From positions 34,812 to 98,811 of the forward strand of contig DASPIU010000047.1 of NCBI GenBank assembly GCA_035629025.1: DNA of 64,000 nucleotides. Direction: 5' to 3'. Source of the DNA: Stenotrophomonas_A sp035629025. GTDB taxonomy: Bacteria > Pseudomonadota > Gammaproteobacteria > Xanthomonadales > Xanthomonadaceae. Every line of letters starts with the position of its first letter. Position 1 is the stretch's first letter. Position numbers and translations under genes: made by a program. The notes below the pieces were generated by a model. That model saw only the letters and a list, made by a program, of their open reading frames with translations. It was not told the DNA's origin and did not search any database. This document shows, piece after piece, positions 55,175 to 63,697 of this stretch.

Positions 55175-56254
55175 GTGCCTGGCAAATCCCTCAACGACCC
55201 CGCCCCCGACATCGCCCGCATGGCCGGCCTGGTCCACGTCAGTGATCAGGAGCCGGGAATCCGCCGTCGCCGCGCCGGCAAGGGCTTCGCCTATCGCGAC
55301 CCCGACGGCCGGCCGGTACGTGATGCCGAAACCCTGCAGCGCATCCGCGCGCTGGCGATACCGCCGGCCTATACCGAAGTGTGGATCTGCCCGCTGCCGC
55401 ATGGGCACCTGCAGGCCACCGGGCGCGATGCGCGACGCCGCAAGCAGTACCGCTACCACCCGGACTGGGCGCAAGTGCGTGGCGATGGCAAGTTCGAGCG
55501 ACTGGTGGCCTTTGGCCGCGCGCTGCCGGCCCTGCGCCGACGGGTCCGCGCCGATCTGCGCCGGCCCGGCTTTCCACGCGAGAAGGTCCTGGCGATCGTG
55601 GTGGCGCTGATGGCCGATACGCTGGTGCGCGTGGGCAATGCCGAGTACGCGCGCAGCAACCGTTCCTATGGCCTGACCACGTTGCGCAACCACCACATTG
55701 CGTTCGTCGGCGGCGGCCGTGCGCGGCTGAAGTTTCGCGGCAAGAGCGGCTTGGAGCATGACGTCGCCATTGACGACGTACGCCTGGCCCGGCTGGTACG
55801 TGCCTGCCGGCAGCTGCCGGGGCAGGCGCTGTTCCAGTACCGCGACGACAATGGCGAACTTCAGCCGGTGGACTCCGGCCAGGTCAACGATTACCTGCGC
55901 CAGGCGATGGGCGCGGAGTTCACCGCCAAGGACTTCCGCACCTGGGGTGGCACGCTGGCCGCGCTGCAGCGCCTGGGCCGGCTGCCGCTGCCGCAGCGGC
56001 GCAGCGAGCGCGCGCTGGCGCAGTTGCAGAACGAAGTGCTGCGCGATGTGGCGCAGACCCTGCGCAACACCCCGGCGGTGTGTCGCAAGGCCTATATCGA
56101 CCCGTGCGTGTTCGCGGCCTGGCGCGAGGATCGCCTGCGCGTGCCCGAGTCGGTGCGTGGGCCGCGGCAGTGGGAGCAGTTCGCCTTGCGCTTCCTGGCC
56201 AAGGCGCATGCGCCGGCCAGGCCGCGCCCGATCAGCCGCAGTAGATCGCGGTGA
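55175..56254 (+). CDS. DNA topoisomerase IB
   Basis: A 359-residue eukaryotic/poxvirus-like type IB topoisomerase, which relaxes DNA through a 3'-phosphotyrosine. N-terminal domain: GIRRRRAGKGFAYRDPDGRP and AYTEVWICPLPHGHLQATGR. The catalytic domain has YARSNRSYGLTTLRNHHI (catalytic Arg/Lys region), FRTWGGTLAALQRL and the active-site Tyr in CRKAYIDPCVF near residue 310. GTG 55175 is preferred (MPGKSLNDPAPD); an ATG at 55220 is also possible. It overlaps the convergent I78 gene by 23 bases. Common in Xanthomonadaceae. Confidence 0.9.
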   Translation: MPGKSLNDPAPDIARMAGLVHVSDQEPGIRRRRAGKGFAYRDPDGRPVRDAETLQRIRALAIPPAYTEVWICPLPHGHLQATGRDARRRKQYRYHPDWAQVRGDGKFERLVAFGRALPALRRRVRADLRRPGFPREKVLAIVVALMADTLVRVGNAEYARSNRSYGLTTLRNHHIAFVGGGRARLKFRGKSGLEHDVAIDDVRLARLVRACRQLPGQALFQYRDDNGELQPVDSGQVNDYLRQAMGAEFTAKDFRTWGGTLAALQRLGRLPLPQRRSERALAQLQNEVLRDVAQTLRNTPAVCRKAYIDPCVFAAWREDRLRVPESVRGPRQWEQFALRFLAKAHAPARPRPISRSRSR

Positions 56255-56582
56255 TGTTGTTGGTCGGGCCGTGCTCGATGGTCAGGCGTTCGCCCCCGCT
56301 CTGGCCCGCGCCTTGCTGCGGGTCGGCCTGGCCGCTGCTGGTGGCACCGCTGGTGGCGCGTTCGCCGCGCAGCACCTGCACCTGCAGGCTGTCGCTGTCC
56401 ACACGGGCGCGCTCCACGGTCTGCGCCGAGGCCGCCAGGCCCACCGCGCCGCGCACCATGTCGGTGTGGCACTGGCCGGAAATGACGCCGTCGATCGGCT
56501 GCACCGCGATCACCTGCACCGGTGCGCAGGCGCTAAGCGCCAGCGCGGCGCAGGGCAACAGGGCGAAGACAAGACGGCTCAT
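56232..56582 (-). CDS. I78-like small lipoprotein
   Basis: A 116-residue lipoprotein with lipobox ALSAC (Cys 19). The remainder resembles the I78 inhibitor fold: ISGQCHTDMVRGAVGLAASA, then ARVDSDSLQVQVLRG and ERLTIEHGPTNNITAIYCG, with the same terminal RL...D/G..I..xxCG pattern as the lipoprotein at 54.7 kb. A Gly/Gln/Ser-rich insert (SGATSSGQADPQQGAGQSGG) separates the strands. Its 3' end overlaps topoisomerase IB on the other strand. Confidence 0.75.
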   Translation of the reverse strand: MSRLVFALLPCAALALSACAPVQVIAVQPIDGVISGQCHTDMVRGAVGLAASAQTVERARVDSDSLQVQVLRGERATSGATSSGQADPQQGAGQSGGERLTIEHGPTNNITAIYCG

Positions 56583-56719
56583 GTGCAGCTCCTTGGAAGG
56601 GGTGCCGGCGAGGTTGAGCGTTGCGGCGTATGCGCCGCATGAAGGCCTGCGCCGCTGCCATCACCTGGCCTGAGCCCGGCGCGCGCCATCCTCGGGCGTC
56701 CGCCACCCGGAGCACCGCC

Positions 56720-56953
56720 ATGCCGACCTGCGATGTCTGCGGCAACGACTACGACAAGGCATTCACCCTGCAACAGGGCGAGCGCCGCGGCACCTTCGAT
56801 TCATTTGAATGCGCCATCCATGCCTTCGCCCCGGCGTGCGCACATTGCCAGTGCCGGATCATCGGCCACGGCGTCGAAGCCGATGGCCATACCTATTGCT
56901 GCGCGCATTGCGCCCGCCATGCCGGGGTGCAGGGCGTGGCCGACCGCGCCTGA
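56720..56953 (+). CDS. Small cysteine-rich zinc-ribbon-like protein
   Basis: A 77-residue cytoplasmic protein with ten cysteines: PTCDVCGNDYDKAF, FECAIHAFAPACAHCQCRII and YCCAHCARHAGVQG. The paired CxxC arrangement suggests two structural zinc sites. I recall similar uncharacterised proteins in many proteobacteria but no function. The ATG at 56720 is chosen because the first CxxC follows it. It ends 22 bases before the SDR gene on the same strand. Confidence 0.75.
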   Translation: MPTCDVCGNDYDKAFTLQQGERRGTFDSFECAIHAFAPACAHCQCRIIGHGVEADGHTYCCAHCARHAGVQGVADRA

Positions 56954-56975
56954 CTTCCGCGACCAGAGGACTCCC

Positions 56976-58064
56976 ATGGCCACACGCAAAAGCACTTCCA
57001 AAACTGTCACTGCCAAGTCCGCTGCAAAGGCCAAGTCCGGCGCCGCCAAGAGCGGCAGCCGCGCCGCTCCCGCCACTGCGCGCGCCAGCCGTACCGATGC
57101 CGCGGCAGAAACCGCGCGCCGCCAGCGCGAACTGCAGGAACAGGTCGACCGCCGCGATGCGGCCAAGCCCAAACAGAAGGCGAAGAAGCAGCCGGTACAG
57201 GCTGGCAGCCGCCGCCAGCCGGAAAATCCGCTGCCCAAGCAGCACCTGCGCAAGCCCGGCGACGAGCACGCGCTGGCCGTGGAGCCGCGCTATCTCGCGC
57301 CGGACTACCGCGGCAGCGACAAGCTCAAGGGCATGAGCGCGATCATCACCGGTGGCGATTCAGGCATTGGCCGCGCGGTGGCGGTGCTGTTCGCGCGCGA
57401 GGGCGCCGATGTGGCGGTGCTGTACCTGGACGAGCACGAGGACGCCAAGGTCACCGCGCAGGCAGTGCAAGCCGAGGGCCGACGCTGCCTGCTGATCAGC
57501 GGCGACGTACGCGACAGCGCCTTCTGCGATGCCGCCGTGGCCGAAGCCGTCGAGGCCTTTGGCGGCCTGGATATCCTGGTCAACAACGCCGCCTTCCAGC
57601 TGCATACCGATGCCATCGAGGACCTGACCGACGAGCACATCAACGAAACCCTGATGACCAACATCGGCGGCTACTTCCACATGGCACGCGCCGCCGTGCC
57701 GCACCTGCGCCAGGGCGGCAGCATCATCAACACCGGTTCGGAGACCGGGCTGTTCGGCAGCAAGGCGCTGCTCGACTACTCGGCGACCAAGGGCGCGATT
57801 CACGCCTTCACCATGGCCCTGGCCAGCCAGCTGCAACCGCGCGGCATCCGCGTCAACGCAGTGGCGCCCGGTCCGGTCTGGACGCCACTCAACCCGGCCG
57901 ACAAGAAGGCCGAGGATGTGGCCGACTTCGGCAAGGACAGCGCCATGGGCCGCCCCGCGCAGCCGGAGGAGCTTTCGCCGGCCTATGTGTTCCTGGCCTC
58001 GCCGGTGACGGCCAGTTACATCACCGGCGTGGTGCTGCCGGTGATGGGTGGGCCGCACGGCTGA
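56976..58064 (+). CDS. SDR-family oxidoreductase with basic N-terminal tail
   Basis: A 362-residue protein. The first 75 residues are Lys/Ala/Ser/Arg-rich (TVTAKSAAKAKSGAAKSGSR), like histone H1 or other DNA-binding tails. The rest is a YhdF/YgfF-type short-chain dehydrogenase: cofactor loop SAIITGGDSGIGRAVAVLFA near residue 120, VNNAA, Ser in NTGSETGLFG near 252, and the YxxxK pair in LDYSATKGAIHAF near 265. ATG 56976 follows AGAGGACTCCC. Substrate unknown; stress-related SDRs of this type are common. Confidence 0.87.
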   Translation: MATRKSTSKTVTAKSAAKAKSGAAKSGSRAAPATARASRTDAAAETARRQRELQEQVDRRDAAKPKQKAKKQPVQAGSRRQPENPLPKQHLRKPGDEHALAVEPRYLAPDYRGSDKLKGMSAIITGGDSGIGRAVAVLFAREGADVAVLYLDEHEDAKVTAQAVQAEGRRCLLISGDVRDSAFCDAAVAEAVEAFGGLDILVNNAAFQLHTDAIEDLTDEHINETLMTNIGGYFHMARAAVPHLRQGGSIINTGSETGLFGSKALLDYSATKGAIHAFTMALASQLQPRGIRVNAVAPGPVWTPLNPADKKAEDVADFGKDSAMGRPAQPEELSPAYVFLASPVTASYITGVVLPVMGGPHG

Positions 58065-58108
58065 TCTCGTTGCAGTGATAATCCCGCGTCCGAGCGCGGG
58101 GGGATCAC

Positions 58109-59239
58109 ATGCAAGAGGTACAGCCGGCCTGCCGGGTTCTGGTGTTGGGTGGATATGGGCACTTCGGCGCGCGCATCGTGCGCGCACTGGTACAGGAACC
58201 GGCCATCGAGGTGATCGTGGCCGGCCGTTCGGCCAGCACGCAGGGCATGGCGACCTTCGCCGATCTGCCAAGGGCGCAACGGCTGCGGCTGACTTTCGCC
58301 GATATCGACACGGCATCGCCCGGGTTGCGCGCGTGCCTGGCGCAGTGGCAGCCGGCGCTGGTGATCCACAGCGCCGGGCCATTCCAGGGCCAGGGCTATC
58401 ACGTTGCCGAAGCCTGCCTGGGCGCAGGTGCCCACTATGTTGACCTGGCGGACGGGCGCGATTTCGTGCGCGAGTTCCCGGCAGCAATGGAAGCGGCTGC
58501 ACAGGCCGCGGGCCGTGCCGCCATCACGGGCGCGAGCACCCTGCCGGCGATTTCCAGCGCGGTCGTGGATGCGCTGCGTGGAGGCTTCGACGAACTGCAC
58601 GACATCGACATCGTCATCGCCCCCGCGCAGCGCACGCCGCTGGGCCTGGCGACCGTGCGCGCGGTGCTGTCGTACTGCGGCGTCGCCTTCCGATGCTGGC
58701 GCGATGGACGCTGGCAGGCAGTCAGCGGTTGGCGCAGGCCGCAGCGGGTCAGCTTCCCGAAAATGGCGCCGCGCCTGGCCGCTGCCTGCGACGTGCCAGA
58801 CCATGACCTGCTGGTGGCGCGCTATCCGGGCGTGCGTTCGGTGCGCTTTCGTGCCGCGCTGGAGCTGCCAGTGCTGCAGCGCGCGCTGGCCGCGATCGCC
58901 GCGCTGCGGCAATGGGGCGTGCCGCTGCCGATGGCGGCACTGGCACCGGCGTTCGCTCGCGCTGCGCGGGCGTTCGACCGCTTCGGCAGCGAACTGGGTG
59001 GCATGTCGGTGGAGCTGCGTGGCACGCGTGCGGGAAGCACGCAGGTGCTGCGCTGGGATCTCACTGCGCCCTACCTGCACGGTCCGCAGATTCCCTGCCT
59101 GGCTACGGTGTTGCTGGCGCGGCGCCTGGCCGCGGGTCACGCATTGCCCAGCGGCGCGCGGGCGTGCATGGGGGTACTGACGCTCGTCGACTTCGATACC
59201 GCGTTCGCGGAATGGAGCATCGAGTCTTCAGTAAGTTGA
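58109..59239 (+). CDS. Saccharopine-dehydrogenase-like NAD(P)-binding protein
   Basis: A 376-residue protein with an N-terminal Rossmann fold (CRVLVLGGYGHFGARIVRAL, AGPFQGQGYHVAEACLGAGA, YVDLADGRDFV) matching the saccharopine dehydrogenase NADP-binding family; the C-terminal part is less conserved. Such proteins act as reductases or lipid-related enzymes, not necessarily in lysine breakdown. GATAAT at 58077-58082 and GGGGGATC at 58097-58104 look like the -10 and ribosome site. It stands alone, convergent with mrfB. Confidence 0.8.
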   Translation: MQEVQPACRVLVLGGYGHFGARIVRALVQEPAIEVIVAGRSASTQGMATFADLPRAQRLRLTFADIDTASPGLRACLAQWQPALVIHSAGPFQGQGYHVAEACLGAGAHYVDLADGRDFVREFPAAMEAAAQAAGRAAITGASTLPAISSAVVDALRGGFDELHDIDIVIAPAQRTPLGLATVRAVLSYCGVAFRCWRDGRWQAVSGWRRPQRVSFPKMAPRLAAACDVPDHDLLVARYPGVRSVRFRAALELPVLQRALAAIAALRQWGVPLPMAALAPAFARAARAFDRFGSELGGMSVELRGTRAGSTQVLRWDLTAPYLHGPQIPCLATVLLARRLAAGHALPSGARACMGVLTLVDFDTAFAEWSIESSVS

Positions 59240-59244
59240 GCGCG

Positions 59245-60291
59245 TTACAGCGCCAACTGCTCCAATGCCTCGGCCTCGACCAGCCGCAGCATCAGCAGTG
59301 CCAGTGTCACTACGTCCTGGTGGTTGTGCGCCAGCACCCGGCGCAGGTCGCGGGCGTCGCCGCCGCGCAGGTAATGCAGCCAGGCGGCGGGCGCCTGCGA
59401 GCCGGGCAGGTCGTCCTCGCGCACGATGCGCAGCAGCTGGCGCTCGATGGTCGCCAGCCGGCAGTTTTCCCAGGTGCCGCGATAGCGGCGCCGGGTCGGG
59501 AACAACAGATCCACGTGGTCCAGCGCGGACAACGGCTCGCGCCGGCGTGCCAGGCGGTAGCGGGTCTTCAGCAGCGGTGCGTCATAGCAGCGGCCGTTGT
59601 AGCTGGACAACACGGTGGCCGGGCCCAGCCAGCCGGCGAAGGTATCAAGCATCGCGCTCTCGGCCGCCATCGTCGACATCAGCAGCTGGCGGATGCGCAG
59701 GCCTTCGCCGTGGACCGGATGATGGTGCCAGTCCGCCGCGCCGATCATGAAGGCGCGCGTGCCGGTGCCGCCAGCCAGGCCGGTGGTTTCGGTATCGAAG
59801 AACAGCAGGTCGCGGGGCGCGACGGCGTCTTCGCGGCGGGCAAAGGCCAGCGACAGCGCCGCGGTGGGAACTGCCTGTGCCACGAAGGCTTCGACCAGAT
59901 GCAGGCCGGGCGCGATCTCGGTGCCGGGCAGATGGCGGTCCAGCGCGCGGCCGGCATTGCGCGGCGCCGCGGGAGCGGGTGACACCGCGCGCTCACGCAG
60001 GCTGATCAGGCGTCGCAGCGCGGCGATGTCAGTGCCGCGCGCGCGTGGTGGCGTGGATGGCTTGGATGCCGGTACGGGCGGGGCGAGGATTGCGGGTTGC
60101 GCCGCGCCATTGGCCACGGACTTGTGCTGTACCTCGCGCTCGATCCAGGCGAAAACCGGTTCATTGGCTGGCGCTGGCACCGCTTGTGGTGCCTCGGCCG
60201 CCGCGGGCGCTGGCGTCGACGCCTCGCCGGCAGCCACCGCCGCGCCTGCCTGGCGGCGCAACAGGCGCAGCTTGTCCGCGCTGATGCTCAT
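59245..60291 (-). CDS. mrfB: YprB/MrfB-like DEDD exonuclease
   Basis: A 348-residue RNase-H-fold exonuclease. After a low-complexity N-terminus (residues 1-110, Ala/Pro-rich) comes the nuclease: FFDTETTGLAGGTGTRAFMI (DxE) near residue 164, SSYNGRCYDAPLLKTRYR near 232 and AHNHQDVVTLALLML near 322 (the last Asp). Its ATG overlaps the stop of the helicase gene (ATGA), so they form a translationally coupled pair. In B. subtilis MrfA-MrfB (YprA-YprB) repair mitomycin C lesions independently of UvrABC; the role here is inferred. Confidence 0.85.
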   Translation of the reverse strand: MSISADKLRLLRRQAGAAVAAGEASTPAPAAAEAPQAVPAPANEPVFAWIEREVQHKSVANGAAQPAILAPPVPASKPSTPPRARGTDIAALRRLISLRERAVSPAPAAPRNAGRALDRHLPGTEIAPGLHLVEAFVAQAVPTAALSLAFARREDAVAPRDLLFFDTETTGLAGGTGTRAFMIGAADWHHHPVHGEGLRIRQLLMSTMAAESAMLDTFAGWLGPATVLSSYNGRCYDAPLLKTRYRLARRREPLSALDHVDLLFPTRRRYRGTWENCRLATIERQLLRIVREDDLPGSQAPAAWLHYLRGGDARDLRRVLAHNHQDVVTLALLMLRLVEAEALEQLAL

Positions 60292-62774
60292 GCCAACGCT
60301 TCCATTGCGCTCTCTTGCGCACCGGCATCACTGCGGCGGCTGCCATCGATCTGCGCCAGCAGTGCCAATACCTTCAGCGCCAGCGTCTTCGGCGTCGCGC
60401 CCTGGCCCTGTTCCTGCGCCGCCAGCACCGGGCCCACGCAGGCCGGGCAACCGGCGCGGCAGTCGCAGCGCTGCACCAGCTCGCCAGCGCGCGCGACCAG
60501 CTCGGCCTGGCGCTGCCAAAGCGGTTCGCTCAGGCCCACGCCACCGGGGAAGTTGTCGTACAGGTAGACGGTCGGCACGAAGGCCTGTTGCAGTTCCACA
60601 TGGCCCTCGGCGCCATCGGCGCCGCGCAGCTGCCCGCGCCCGCCCTGATCGGCGACCGCGAACCAGGCGCCATCGCCATTGCCCACCGCCTTCTGCAGGT
60701 CGCGCGCGTCGGCCATCACCGCCACCGTGGCGACCACGTGCAGCGCATAGGCCGCGCCAAGGAAGCCGTCGAGCGCGTCCTGGCGCGAGGCAAATGCCTT
60801 GCCCAGCGTGGCCTGCGGCAACTGCCACCACACCGAGGTGGTGTGCAGTTCCTGGTCGGGCAGGTTGACCGGGCCGTAGCCGATGTTCTCGTGGGTGTAA
60901 TAGCGGATCTTCTTGTAGCCGGCCACGCGCCGCACCACATGCACCTCACCGTGGTGGCAGTCGCCGCGCCCGGCCGCGCTGCCGTCGAAGCGGTCGAGCA
61001 CCTTGAGCTTGGTGTAGTCGATGCTGTCGGTGTAGTAATCCACATGGGTGCGCGTGACATAGGCCTTGCGGCCTTCCCAGTCCAGGCGTTCCACCTGGTA
61101 GGGCGTGCTCTGCACCATGTGGATGGCGCCTTCGTACAGGGTCAGCGCGGCAGCGGAGTAATCGACCTCGGCGATGATCTGCTGCTTGCCATCGCTGCGA
61201 TCGACCACGACGAAGTTGCCGTCGGCCACCGAGCGCAGGCTCACCGCGTTGGCCGGGTAGCTGTCGGCGATCCACTCCCAGCGCTCGCCTTCGCGATGGA
61301 TGACGCCGCTCTCGGCCAGGGCTTCCAGGAACACGAGCGGGTCCACCGGCCCGAACGGCTCGCCGGCGTTGAAGGGCAGCTCGAAGGCGGCGCAGCGGAT
61401 GTGGTCGAACAGGATCAGCGCCTGGTCCGGCGCAATGCGCGCATGCTCGGGCGAGGCGTCGGCGAAGAAGTCCGGGTGCCGCACCACGTACTGGTCCAAT
61501 GGCTGCGAACTGGCCACCAGGACGCCCAGTGCGGGTTGCTGGCGGCGGCCGGCACGGCCGAAGCGCTGCCAGGTGGCGGCCACGCTGCCGGGGTAGCCAT
61601 TGAGCACGACCACGTCGAGCGCGCCGATGTCCACGCCCAGCTCCAGTGCCGAGGTCGAGACAATGCCGTCGATCTGCCCGGCACGCATCGCCTTTTCCAC
61701 CTCGCGCCGCTCGGTCGGCAGGTAGCCGCCGCGGTAGGCGCGGATGCGCGGTGGCTTGCGCGGATCGTGGTCGAAGATGTCTTTCAGGTACTTGGTCAGC
61801 ACTTCGACCATCAGTCGGCTCTGCGCGAACACCAGCGTCTTGAGCCCGGACTTGATCGCGATGCGGGCGATGCGGTTGCTCTGCGACCGCGCCGAGGCGC
61901 GCAGGCCCAGGTCGGGATTGACCACGGGCGGGTTCCACAGCAGCACGTGCTTGTCGCCGGCCGGGGCGCCGGATTCGGTGATGGCGTGCACGCGGTCCTC
62001 GATCAGGGCTTCGGCGTGCGCCTGCGGGTTGCCAATCGTCGCCGAGCACAGGATGAACTGCGGGTTGGCGCCATAGAACGCGCAGATGCGCTTGAGCCGG
62101 CGCAGCACGTTGGTGACGTGGCTGCCGAACACGCCGCGGTAGGTGTGCACCTCGTCGATCACCACGTACTGCAGGTTCTCGAAGAACTGCGCCCACTTGG
62201 TGTGATGCGGCAGGATGCCCTGGTGCAGCATGTCCGGATTGGAGACCACGATGTCGCCGTGCAGGCGGATCGCCTGGCGCGCATCACCCGGGGTGTCGCC
62301 ATCGAAGGTGAAGGCCTTCACCCCGAGGTCGCCTGCGCGGTTGAGCTCCAGCAGTTCGGCCACCTGATCCTGCGCCAGCGCCTTGGTCGGGAACAGGTAC
62401 AGCGCCTTGGCGCGGCGGGTCATCGCCGCGGCCACCACCGGCAACGTGTAGCACAGCGACTTGCCGCTGGCGGTGGGCGTGACCACGGCCACATGCTCGC
62501 CGCGCGCCGTTGCCGCCCAGGCCTCGGCCTGATGGCTGTAGAGCTGCTCGATGCCGCGGCTGCGCAGTGCGGTGGCCAGGGCGGGCGGCAGGTCATCGGG
62601 TAACGATGTGTAACGGCCTTCGCGCCCGGGAATGGTGAAACCGCCAGTGATGCGGTCCTGGTAGCGGCGCGACAGCCGCGCGGTCAGCAGGGCGCCGTCG
62701 CGCGCGGGCATGCCGTCCAGCGTGGACAGCGCGCGCTCGGCATCCTCCGTGCGCGGGGCAAGGGCGTAGGCCAT
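60288..62774 (-). CDS. mrfA: YprA/MrfA-like DEAD/DEAH helicase
   Basis: An 828-residue superfamily 2 helicase. RecA-like core: TPTASGKSLCYTLPVVAAAM (Walker A), VVIDEVHTYRGVFGSHV (DEVH), FILCSATIGNP (motif III), TSALELGVDIGALDVVVLNG and QRFGRAGRRQQPALG (motif VI). The C-terminal DUF1998-type domain ends in a Cys cluster, CDCRAGCPACVGP, expected to bind a metal. ATG 62774 (MAYALAPRTEDA) is chosen over a longer frame. With the downstream nuclease it forms an mrfAB pair, known as a mitomycin-lesion repair system in B. subtilis. Confidence 0.88.
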   Translation of the reverse strand: MAYALAPRTEDAERALSTLDGMPARDGALLTARLSRRYQDRITGGFTIPGREGRYTSLPDDLPPALATALRSRGIEQLYSHQAEAWAATARGEHVAVVTPTASGKSLCYTLPVVAAAMTRRAKALYLFPTKALAQDQVAELLELNRAGDLGVKAFTFDGDTPGDARQAIRLHGDIVVSNPDMLHQGILPHHTKWAQFFENLQYVVIDEVHTYRGVFGSHVTNVLRRLKRICAFYGANPQFILCSATIGNPQAHAEALIEDRVHAITESGAPAGDKHVLLWNPPVVNPDLGLRASARSQSNRIARIAIKSGLKTLVFAQSRLMVEVLTKYLKDIFDHDPRKPPRIRAYRGGYLPTERREVEKAMRAGQIDGIVSTSALELGVDIGALDVVVLNGYPGSVAATWQRFGRAGRRQQPALGVLVASSQPLDQYVVRHPDFFADASPEHARIAPDQALILFDHIRCAAFELPFNAGEPFGPVDPLVFLEALAESGVIHREGERWEWIADSYPANAVSLRSVADGNFVVVDRSDGKQQIIAEVDYSAAALTLYEGAIHMVQSTPYQVERLDWEGRKAYVTRTHVDYYTDSIDYTKLKVLDRFDGSAAGRGDCHHGEVHVVRRVAGYKKIRYYTHENIGYGPVNLPDQELHTTSVWWQLPQATLGKAFASRQDALDGFLGAAYALHVVATVAVMADARDLQKAVGNGDGAWFAVADQGGRGQLRGADGAEGHVELQQAFVPTVYLYDNFPGGVGLSEPLWQRQAELVARAGELVQRCDCRAGCPACVGPVLAAQEQGQGATPKTLALKVLALLAQIDGSRRSDAGAQESAMEALA

Positions 62775-62934
62775 GATGTGCAGCGTCCCCAAAAGGTGTA
62801 TCGAATGCGCACATTGTCTCAATCCCTGAGATTCGTGGATTCATGATCCTGACGCACCAGGGGGATGGGAAAGGGACGCGACGCTCACGCAAGCGGCGGC
62901 AGTCTGTAGTCCCCCCTCGATGAAGGAGACCGAG

Positions 62935-63333
62935 ATGACCCAGCGCATTCCAGAAGGCACCGTTGTGGTGGTGGCCGATGGTGGCTCGGCCCGGGTTTTC
63001 ACCAACGTGGGCAGCGGCGGCGACCTGCAGCTGCACCAGCAGCAGTTGATGGAAGTGCAAGATGTGGACGACCAGGGTCCGGCCGGCCGCGTGCCGCAGG
63101 ACATGAGCGAGGCGCAGCTGGACGAGGCGACTTTCGCCAAGCAGCTGGCCGCGCAACTCAACGAGGGCGCGCTCAACAATCGCTACGCGCACCTGCTGCT
63201 GGTCGCCGATCCGACCACGCTGGGCCGCCTGCGCCCGCTGCTGCACAAGGAAACCCAGGCACGGCTGGTCGGCGACCTTGCCAAGGACCTGACCAACGCG
63301 CCGTTGGCCGACATCCAGCGCGCGCTGGGCTGA
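62935..63333 (+). CDS. Host-attachment family protein (baeRF-like)
   Basis: A 132-residue protein of the 'required for attachment to host cells' family, named after an Agrobacterium factor and now grouped with bacterial relatives of archaeal release factor eRF1. Typical parts: GTVVVVADGGSARVFTNVGS at the start, the basic loop around DVDDQGPAGRVPQDM, LLLVADPTTLGRLRPLLHKE near residue 85 and LAKDLTNAPLADIQRAL at the end. AAGGAGA lies before the ATG. Its biological role here is unclear. Confidence 0.85.
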   Translation: MTQRIPEGTVVVVADGGSARVFTNVGSGGDLQLHQQQLMEVQDVDDQGPAGRVPQDMSEAQLDEATFAKQLAAQLNEGALNNRYAHLLLVADPTTLGRLRPLLHKETQARLVGDLAKDLTNAPLADIQRALG

Positions 63334-63343
63334 GGGCGCGGCA

Positions 63344-63691
63344 ATGTCCTTCGCGCGCAGCTACCGGGAGCAGGAGCCCGCGCCGGCCGAGGTCGCCGCG
63401 CTGCGTGGGCGCGTGGCGCTGGAATTCGGCGCGCCGTGGTGCGGCCACTGCCAGGCCGCGCAGCCCGCGCTGGCCCAGGCCATCGACGCGCGTGGCGATG
63501 CGGCGCATCTGAAGATCGAGGACGGCAAGGGCCGGCCGCTGGGCCGCGCCTATCGGGTCAAGCTGTGGCCCACCCTGGTGCTGCTGCGCGATGGGCAGGA
63601 AGTGGCCCGGGTGGTGCGCCCGCGCGAGGCGGCGGACCTGGCCGCGGCGCTGGCGCAATGGGATGCCGATTCCGCGGCGCGCGCGGGCTGA
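63344..63691 (+). CDS. Thioredoxin-family protein
   Basis: A 115-residue cytoplasmic thioredoxin-like protein. Redox motif GAPWCGHCQAAQPALAQ (WCGHC, as in PDI), then LKIEDGKGRPLGRAYRVKLW and the cis-proline in KLWPTLVLLRDGQEVARVVR. Slightly longer N-terminus than E. coli Trx but otherwise normal. The intergenic gap to the host-attachment gene is ten bases, so the pair is probably cotranscribed. Confidence 0.88.
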   Translation: MSFARSYREQEPAPAEVAALRGRVALEFGAPWCGHCQAAQPALAQAIDARGDAAHLKIEDGKGRPLGRAYRVKLWPTLVLLRDGQEVARVVRPREAADLAAALAQWDADSAARAG

Positions 63692-63697
63692 TGCGAA

